DNA of 64,000 nucleotides from Hydrogenophaga sp. SL48 (lineage in GTDB: Bacteria > Pseudomonadota > Gammaproteobacteria > Burkholderiales > Burkholderiaceae_C), in NCBI RefSeq assembly GCF_021729865.1, contig NZ_CP063400.1, positions 4,464,001 to 4,528,000 of the forward strand. The letters are read 5' to 3'. This document shows, piece after piece, positions 62,130 to 64,000 of this stretch. The notes beneath the pieces were generated by a model, which was not told the origin of the DNA, made no database searches, and saw only the letters and a list, made by a program, of their open reading frames with translations. Position 1 is the stretch's first letter. Every line of letters starts with the position of its first letter. A program made the position numbers and the translations under genes.

Positions 62130-63344
62130 TCAGGCGTCTGGCACAGAGGATTCCCGCAGGCGCGCCAGTATCGGTTCGGTGTGGGCGCCCAGCGCGGGCG
62201 CGGCCCAGCGGTACTGCACCGGCGTGCGCGAAAAGCGCAGCGGGCTGGCCACCGCCGGGGCCGTGCCCGCGAGCGGGTGCGGCAGGTCCACGCGCAGGCC
62301 GCGCGCCTGCACCTGCGGGTCGGCAAACACCTGCTCCAGCGTGTTGATCGGACCGCAGGGCACGTTGGCTTTCTCCAGCGCTTCGATCCACTGCGCCGTG
62401 CTGCGCTGCACCGTCACCTGGCGCAGCAGCGGCACCAGCTCGCCGCGGTGCGCCACGCGCGCAGCGTTGGTGGCGAAACGCGGATCGGCGGCCCACCCGG
62501 CGTGCCCCGCTTCATGGCACAGCGAGGCGAACTGGCTGTCGTTGCCGACGGCCAGGATCATCTCGCCGTCGGCGGTGGGGAAGGACTGGTAGGGCACGAT
62601 GCTCGGGTGGGCGTTGCCCAGGCGGCGCGGCGACTGGCCAGTCACCAGGTGGCTGAGCGCCTGGTTGGCCAGGCACGCCACCTGCACGTCCAGCAGGGCC
62701 AGGTCGATGTGCTGGCCCAGGCCCGAGCGCTCGCGCCAGGCGACTGCGGCCAGGATGCCGGCCACCGCGTGCAGGCCGGTGAGCACGTCGGTCAGCGCCA
62801 CACCCACCTTCATCGGGCCGGCGCCGTCTTCACCGTCGGGCACACCGGTCAGGCTCATCAGCCCGCCCATGCCCTGCACCATGAAGTCGTAGCCGGGGCG
62901 CTGCGCGTAGGGGCCGGTCTGGCCGAAGCCGGTGATCGAGCAGTAGATCAGGCGCGGGTTGAGCGCGCTCAGGGTGGCGTGGTCCAGCCCGTAGCGCGCC
63001 AGGCCGCCGACCTTGAAGTTCTCGATCAGCACGTCGGCGCGCAGCGCCAGCTCGCGGATCTGGCGCTGGCCCTCGGGTGTGGCCATGTCGAGCGCGACCG
63101 ACTGCTTGTTGCGGTTGGTGCACAGGAAGTAGGCCGATTCGAGGTCGTTGCCCTGCGGGTCCTTCAGGTAGGGCGGGCCCCAGCCGCGCGTGTCGTCGCC
63201 GCGCTCCGGGTGCTCGATCTTGATCACCTCGGCGCCCATGTCGGCCAGCATCTGGCTGGCCCAGGGGCCGGCGAGCACGCGCGAGAGGTCGAGCACCTTC
63301 AGGTGCGAGAGCGCGCCGTCGGTGGTGGTGGATGCTTGGGTCAT
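62130..63344 (-). CDS. CaiB/BaiF family CoA transferase, probably glutarate CoA-transferase
   Basis: A 404-residue class III CoA transferase: [51 protein letters not shown], and [13 protein letters not shown] with the catalytic Asp153. The start codon overlaps the gcdH stop by four bases. CoA transferases placed like this beside glutaryl-CoA dehydrogenase activate glutarate with succinyl-CoA (known for human SUGCT and bacterial counterparts), so that role is likely. The upstream start in frame would run into gcdH. Confidence 0.92.
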   Translation of the reverse strand: MTQASTTTDGALSHLKVLDLSRVLAGPWASQMLADMGAEVIKIEHPERGDDTRGWGPPYLKDPQGNDLESAYFLCTNRNKQSVALDMATPEGQRQIRELALRADVLIENFKVGGLARYGLDHATLSALNPRLIYCSITGFGQTGPYAQRPGYDFMVQGMGGLMSLTGVPDGEDGAGPMKVGVALTDVLTGLHAVAGILAAVAWRERSGLGQHIDLALLDVQVACLANQALSHLVTGQSPRRLGNAHPSIVPYQSFPTADGEMILAVGNDSQFASLCHEAGHAGWAADPRFATNAARVAHRGELVPLLRQVTVQRSTAQWIEALEKANVPCGPINTLEQVFADPQVQARGLRVDLPHPLAGTAPAVASPLRFSRTPVQYRWAAPALGAHTEPILARLRESSVPDA

Positions 63345-64000
63345 GATGCAAACGCCTGCAGGCCGGTCTGTGCGCGACCGAGGATCAGCGCGTGGATGTC
63401 GTGCGTGCCTTCGTAGGTGTTGACCACCTCCAGGTTCACCAGGTGGCGGGCCACGCCGTATTCGTCGCTGATGCCGTTGCCGCCGAGCATGTCGCGCGCG
63501 ACGCGGGCGATGTCCAGCGCCTTGCCGCAGCTGTTGCGCTTGAGCATGCTGGTGAGCTCCACCGAGGCGGTGCCCGCGTCCTTCATGCGGCCAAAGCGTA
63601 GGCAACCCTGCAGCCCCAGCGCGATCTCGGTCTGCATGTCGGCGAGCTTCTTCTGCACCAGCTGGTTGGCTGCGAGCGGGCGGCCGAACTGCTGGCGGTC
63701 GAGCACGTAGCGGCGCGCGCGGTGCCAGCAGTCTTCGGCCGCGCCGAACGCGCCCCAGGCGATGCCGTAGCGCGCGCTGTCCAGGCAGGTGAACGGGCCC
63801 TTCAGGCCGCGCACGCCGGGCAGCAGGTTCTCGTCCGGCACGAACACCGCGTCCATCACGATCTGGCCGGTGACCGAGGCCCGCATGCCGACCTTGCCCT
63901 CGATCACGGGTGCGCTCAGGCCCTTCCAGCCCTTTTCCAGGATGAAGCCGCGGATCTGGTTCCGCCCGCTGTCCTCGTCGGCCAGTTGGGCCCAGACCAC
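63341..64000 (-). CDS. gcdH: Glutaryl-CoA dehydrogenase, C-terminal part (truncated by window edge)
   Basis: The last 219 residues are seen; the gene continues past base 64000. Family features: [80 protein letters not shown] and [20 protein letters not shown] with the catalytic Glu of TYEGTHD. It oxidises and decarboxylates glutaryl-CoA to crotonyl-CoA using FAD. First gene in the minus-strand catabolic run. Confidence 0.93.
   Translation of the reverse strand: MVWAQLADEDSGRNQIRGFILEKGWKGLSAPVIEGKVGMRASVTGQIVMDAVFVPDENLLPGVRGLKGPFTCLDSARYGIAWGAFGAAEDCWHRARRYVLDRQQFGRPLAANQLVQKKLADMQTEIALGLQGCLRFGRMKDAGTASVELTSMLKRNSCGKALDIARVARDMLGGNGISDEYGVARHLVNLEVVNTYEGTHDIHALILGRAQTGLQAFAS

Overview
The window is one stretch of a GC-rich (roughly two-thirds G+C) chromosome from a betaproteobacterium, most likely a Comamonadaceae member such as a Hydrogenophaga relative. 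This is inferred from gene content: Bug-type tripartite-tricarboxylate binding protein, a second IF-1, a minCDE operon of betaproteobacterial form, PQQ alcohol dehydrogenase and glutaryl-CoA dehydrogenase with a CoA transferase. No rRNA, tRNA, CRISPR array or insertion sequence was recognised.

Layout. 1-5.3 kb: ankyrin-protein tail, YitT membrane protein, metallo-beta-lactamase-fold hydrolase and an AraC regulator divergent from a copper amine oxidase (tynA). 5.4-11 kb: glycine-zipper protein, then an EutR-like regulator divergent from an APC permease and eutBC; with tynA this forms an amine-utilisation block. 11-16.5 kb: a metzincin-like protease, a small unknown protein, and a copper ATPase behind a CueR-type palindrome. 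16.6-23.8 kb: a minus-strand, operon-like run that starts behind a clear ykkC/guanidine-I riboswitch and encodes an NMT1-type binding protein, a desaturase-like diiron enzyme, two SDRs, an EamA transporter, a creatininase-family enzyme, a cysteine hydrolase and an unknown protein. This is the best candidate here for an undescribed pathway, perhaps uptake and breakdown of a guanidino or creatinine-like compound.

23.9-34.8 kb: YjdM, an FAD protein, an SPFH/SH3 protein pair, a two-component system with a DnaQ-like exonuclease, and leuA behind a leader peptide containing rare CUA leucine codons. 35-39.7 kb: a PQQ alcohol dehydrogenase with the extra aspartate typical of lanthanide enzymes, its cytochrome c and a periplasmic binding protein, divergent from a GAF-Fis regulator that lacks the AAA+ domain. 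39.8-49.4 kb: housekeeping genes (DAHP synthase, infA paralogue, M48 protease, UbiB-like kinase, thioesterase, minEDC), with a 159-bp palindromic element between minD and minC.

49.5-56.1 kb is an accessory island whose left half is visibly AT-richer. It has a small lipoprotein, VirB5-like and VirB6-like type IV secretion proteins, a membrane protein, an amber-interrupted gene, a small possible partner/immunity gene and a 692-residue protein with a C-terminal XVIPCD-like secretion domain. The other VirB/VirD4 components are absent. 56.2-64 kb returns to chromosomal genes: UbiA prenyltransferase, then a minus-strand catabolic run (tautomerase, RutE-like nitroreductase, aldehyde dehydrogenase, VOC protein, Bug binding protein, FAH-family hydrolase, CoA transferase, gcdH).

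Across the window a GC-rich two-hairpin repeat occurs five times, each time just downstream of a stop codon and in the same orientation relative to transcription. All calls rest on reading the sequence and on recalled family knowledge; no database search was run.
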